Below are positions 6,035 to 8,285 of a DNA stretch of 8,285 nucleotides, piece after piece (positions within the stretch are counted from its first letter, which is position 1; every line of letters starts with the position of its first letter). The translations under genes and the position numbers were made by a program. Below the pieces are notes generated by a model. It saw only the letters and a program-made list of their open reading frames with translations, searched no databases and was not told the DNA's origin. This stretch comes from Patescibacteria group bacterium (lineage in GTDB: Bacteria > Patescibacteriota > Gracilibacteria > UM-FILTER-43-11), in the NCBI GenBank assembly GCA_029260955.1, contig JAJDCF010000054.1, forward strand, positions 1 to 8,285, in the 5' to 3' direction.

Positions 6035-7741
6035 TTAGCGCATGAGTTTATTAAGCTCCTGAATGGCTCGATCAAGTTGTTCGTCAGCCTCGGTGCTTTC
6101 ATTGTCAGAAACGCTCACGTCAGGCTGAATGCCGCCGTCTTTGATTGACTGGCGAAGAGGAGTTAGCCACTCGGCCACCGTTAGCTTTAGGCTAGAATTG
6201 TCCATGAAGTAGTTAACTTCCTGAACAGTTCCTTTGCCGAAGCTTGTTTGCCCGACTATGGTTGCCAGTTCGTAGTCTTGCAGTGCACCTGCAACAATTT
6301 CGGATGCAGAAGCACTTCCTTCGTCTATCAAAATGACTGTTGGAAAGGTTTTAAGCCCGGCTGGACCACGACTAAGAAGTACCTGAGTGTAGTCTGTGTA
6401 ATTGATTGTCACCAGCTCCTCCTGCGCGTCCACAAAATGACCGAGGATTCTTAGGGATTCATCTAAAAGTCCACCAGGATTGCCACGAAGGTCAATGATC
6501 ATGCCATCGATTGATGAGTTTTGCTGTATAGCATCAACTGCCAGCTGAAATTCCTCGGATGCACCGAAATTGAACTGGCTGAAGTTAATCAGTATGATGT
6601 CGCCACCATCGATCAGGTCATATTCGACTGACGGAATTTCGATCAGAGCGCGCTCAATAATGAAAGTCATGTATCTGGTTGATCTTTTGACTCTTATTTT
6701 AACCGTTGTACCTTTTGGCCCCTTTATTAAGCCAACAAGCTCCTCGAGTGTCATTTCGGTCACATTTTGATCGTCTACCTCAATGATTACATCTTTAGCT
6801 TTTACGCCAGCTTTAGCGGCCGGGCTATTGCTAATTGGACTGATAATGGCTATTTCATCGTTTTCATTAAAACCAATGACTGCGCCAATGCCCTCTATCT
6901 CACCATCAAGGCCATCCAGGAAGTTCTGATTCTCTTCCTGATTCATATAAGTTGAATATGGATCCTCGAGTCCTTCAACAATATTCTTTAGTACAAGGTC
7001 TGTCATCGCTTCTTTATCGACAGAATCACGGTTTAGATAGCTTGCTTCAATGAGCTCCCAAACGTTGATTATTTTGTCGAGTTCAGGATTATGAGTGCTT
7101 ACTTGTGGCAATCCGTTTGAGTATGCAGATCCAAGAGTGACCAAGTCCATCTTGTAAATCATTCTGGCTGCCTGCGCCCGTGTAACCCGCTTATAAATGC
7201 CAACATAATCGTCTCTTTGAGGAAAAATAATATCTAGCGATAGCGCTCGCATTATTAACGGAGCTGCTTGCGTGTTTCTAAGTACATCGGTGTACGGAAT
7301 ACCACCCTTGTATACATTTGGAATCGGTATGCTCTGTGAATGAAAAAGAAGTGTGAGCGCGTCGATGAGCGACAGCTTTTTGTCTGGCTCTGCTTTTTTA
7401 TCGCGATCATCTAAAATGCCCAGCTTTATTGCTTCTTTAAAGTATGACGCGTACCAAGCGTTGTTTCGAGTATCTTCGAATGGCAAAGTCGCTGTGCTGC
7501 TTGGTCTAAACTCGGGACTATTTAGAATTACCAGATACTTTATAAATTCAGCCTTACTGATCAATGTATCCGGATAAAAGAATTGAGTATCTTTAAATAC
7601 ATTATTCCGCCTCAGATAGTCGACTGGATAGTAATACGAAGATCCCTGAGGTACATCTTGGTAGGCTTGCGTTACGCCAACCGGTGCAAGGGCGAAGACT
7701 GCAAAGATTCCGATTGTTAAACTGATGATTCTTTTGAACAT
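6035..7741 (-). CDS. Secreted SLH-PDZ-S41 carboxyl-terminal processing protease
   Basis: A surface-exposed Ser/Lys protease of the CtpA/Prc family. The 568 residues divide into: a signal peptide (residues 1-26, cleavage suggested after VTQA); three degenerate S-layer homology repeats at about 27-72, 87-133 and 148-199 (SLH-like endings ISKAE, LSLID, TRAQA); a helical N-terminal peptidase segment at about 220-275 with the typical LEDPYSTYM; a PDZ domain at about 280-355; and the S41 catalytic domain from about 365 to 543. Nucleophile Ser478 lies in GSASASE, Lys503 in FGKGTVQ and Gln507 four residues later, with the family's 25-residue Ser-Lys spacing. The conserved DLRGNPGG is at 417-424. SLH repeats usually bind secondary cell-wall polymers, so the protease is probably held at the envelope. 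There is no C-terminal sorting signal. It follows glyA by 19 bases, with no clear ribosome site. Confidence 0.93.
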   Translation of the reverse strand: MFKRIISLTIGIFAVFALAPVGVTQAYQDVPQGSSYYYPVDYLRRNNVFKDTQFFYPDTLISKAEFIKYLVILNSPEFRPSSTATLPFEDTRNNAWYASYFKEAIKLGILDDRDKKAEPDKKLSLIDALTLLFHSQSIPIPNVYKGGIPYTDVLRNTQAAPLIMRALSLDIIFPQRDDYVGIYKRVTRAQAARMIYKMDLVTLGSAYSNGLPQVSTHNPELDKIINVWELIEASYLNRDSVDKEAMTDLVLKNIVEGLEDPYSTYMNQEENQNFLDGLDGEIEGIGAVIGFNENDEIAIISPISNSPAAKAGVKAKDVIIEVDDQNVTEMTLEELVGLIKGPKGTTVKIRVKRSTRYMTFIIERALIEIPSVEYDLIDGGDIILINFSQFNFGASEEFQLAVDAIQQNSSIDGMIIDLRGNPGGLLDESLRILGHFVDAQEELVTINYTDYTQVLLSRGPAGLKTFPTVILIDEGSASASEIVAGALQDYELATIVGQTSFGKGTVQEVNYFMDNSSLKLTVAEWLTPLRQSIKDGGIQPDVSVSDNESTEADEQLDRAIQELNKLMR

Positions 7742-7760
7742 GATTTAAAGGTTTTATTTG

Positions 7761-8285
7761 TTAGAGTTTGATTCCTGGAACCGGGAACTTTGAGCAAAGT
7801 TCTTCGACTTCCTTTTTGATTACTTGTAGATTCTCGGTATTTGTTGTATCTGCGATTACCCGGTCAATCCAGTCGGCAATTCGCTCCATTTCTGGCTCCT
7901 TCATACCTCTGGTGGTGACGGCTGGAGTGCCCAGACGAATTCCTGAGGGGTCAAATGGGCTTCTTGGGTCGTTGGGAACAGTGTTTTTGTTAAGCGTGAT
8001 TCCTACTTCGTCCAATGCCACTTGAGCCTCTTTGCCGGGAACGTTCTTACTGGTCAGGTCAGCCAGAATCAGATGAGTGTCTGTGCCATCGGAAACCAAT
8101 TTGAAGCCCTTCTTCATCATCTCTTCTGCTAAATGGTGGGCGTTCTTTTTAACCTGCATGGCGTAGTCCTTGAACTCTGGCTTCATGGCCTCGTCAAAGG
8201 CAATCGCTTTGGCTGCAATGGCATGTTCGTGTGGTCCACCTTGCAGGCCTGGGAAGACTGCTCGGTTGATGGCTTTTGCATGCTT
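7761..8285 (-). CDS. glyA: Serine hydroxymethyltransferase, C-terminal part (5' end cut by window)
   Basis: Converts serine and tetrahydrofolate to glycine and methylene-tetrahydrofolate, feeding one-carbon units to purine, thymidylate and methionine synthesis; PLP-dependent and cytoplasmic. The frame is open to the window edge, leaving 174 C-terminal residues. Signatures are AVFPGLQGGPHEH near 8230-8260, THLILADL near 8066-8090, GITLNKNTVPNDPRSPFDP near 7947-8003, and SGIRLGTPAVTTRG near 7905-7946, whose first Arg corresponds to the substrate-carboxylate-binding Arg363 of E. coli. The PLP-binding lysine lies in the missing part. It ends with TAA, 19 bases before the protease gene, and is the first visible gene of the minus-strand run. 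Confidence 0.97.
   Translation of the reverse strand, partial: KHAKAINRAVFPGLQGGPHEHAIAAKAIAFDEAMKPEFKDYAMQVKKNAHHLAEEMMKKGFKLVSDGTDTHLILADLTSKNVPGKEAQVALDEVGITLNKNTVPNDPRSPFDPSGIRLGTPAVTTRGMKEPEMERIADWIDRVIADTTNTENLQVIKKEVEELCSKFPVPGIKL

Noticed and set aside
6031..6102. Longer maf start at 6102
   Set aside because: It would overlap the protease gene by 68 bases and add residues absent from Maf proteins, which begin at the IILASSSP strand.
1..8285. CRISPR arrays, tRNAs, insertion sequences, toxin-antitoxin pairs
   Set aside because: No spaced direct repeats, cloverleaf sequences, transposase motifs or paired small toxin genes were seen; the window is almost completely filled by the listed genes.

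Overview
The window carries nine protein-coding genes, two of them cut by the window edges. All read in the standard bacterial code: maf ends at a TGA exactly where the family's usual C-terminus falls, and no gene needs an in-frame TGA. The genes are closely packed, with short gaps or overlaps, and have almost no recognisable Shine-Dalgarno sequences. The one strong promoter is of the ordinary sigma-70 type (TTGAAC, 17 bases, TATAAT). A sortase and a protein with a signal peptide and S-layer homology repeats suggest a monoderm-like cell surface. Together with the short MetRS lacking a C-terminal tRNA-binding domain, this fits a Patescibacteria/CPR-type or other little-studied bacterium. That placement is inference only.

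Plus strand, 1-2201: the C-terminal part of methionyl-tRNA synthetase (metG), then a 113-base gap holding a hairpin and two well-spaced promoter candidates, then a membrane-anchored sortase. A 105-codon gene of unknown function overlaps the sortase end by 14 bases. The 100-base gap at 2202-2301 separates this group from the convergent minus-strand genes and holds a perfect 8-bp hairpin.

Minus strand, 8285 down to 2302: the reading order is glyA (C-terminal part), an SLH-PDZ-S41 protease, maf, purA, a CYTH-domain protein and ftsA. Gaps are 19, 4, 52 and 10 bases and the last junction is an 8-base overlap, so this looks like one operon, or two if a promoter lies in the 52-base maf-purA gap. It combines one-carbon metabolism (GlyA), purine synthesis (PurA), nucleotide sanitation (Maf), a triphosphate-binding CYTH fold, surface proteolysis and cell division (FtsA). 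No FtsZ gene is next to ftsA here.

The window is mostly housekeeping. The parts most worth a second look are the sortase with its unknown overlapping partner and near-leaderless promoter, and the surface-anchored SLH-protease. I see no CRISPR array, tRNA, rRNA, transposon, toxin-antitoxin pair or defence system, and no clear evidence of an undescribed system.
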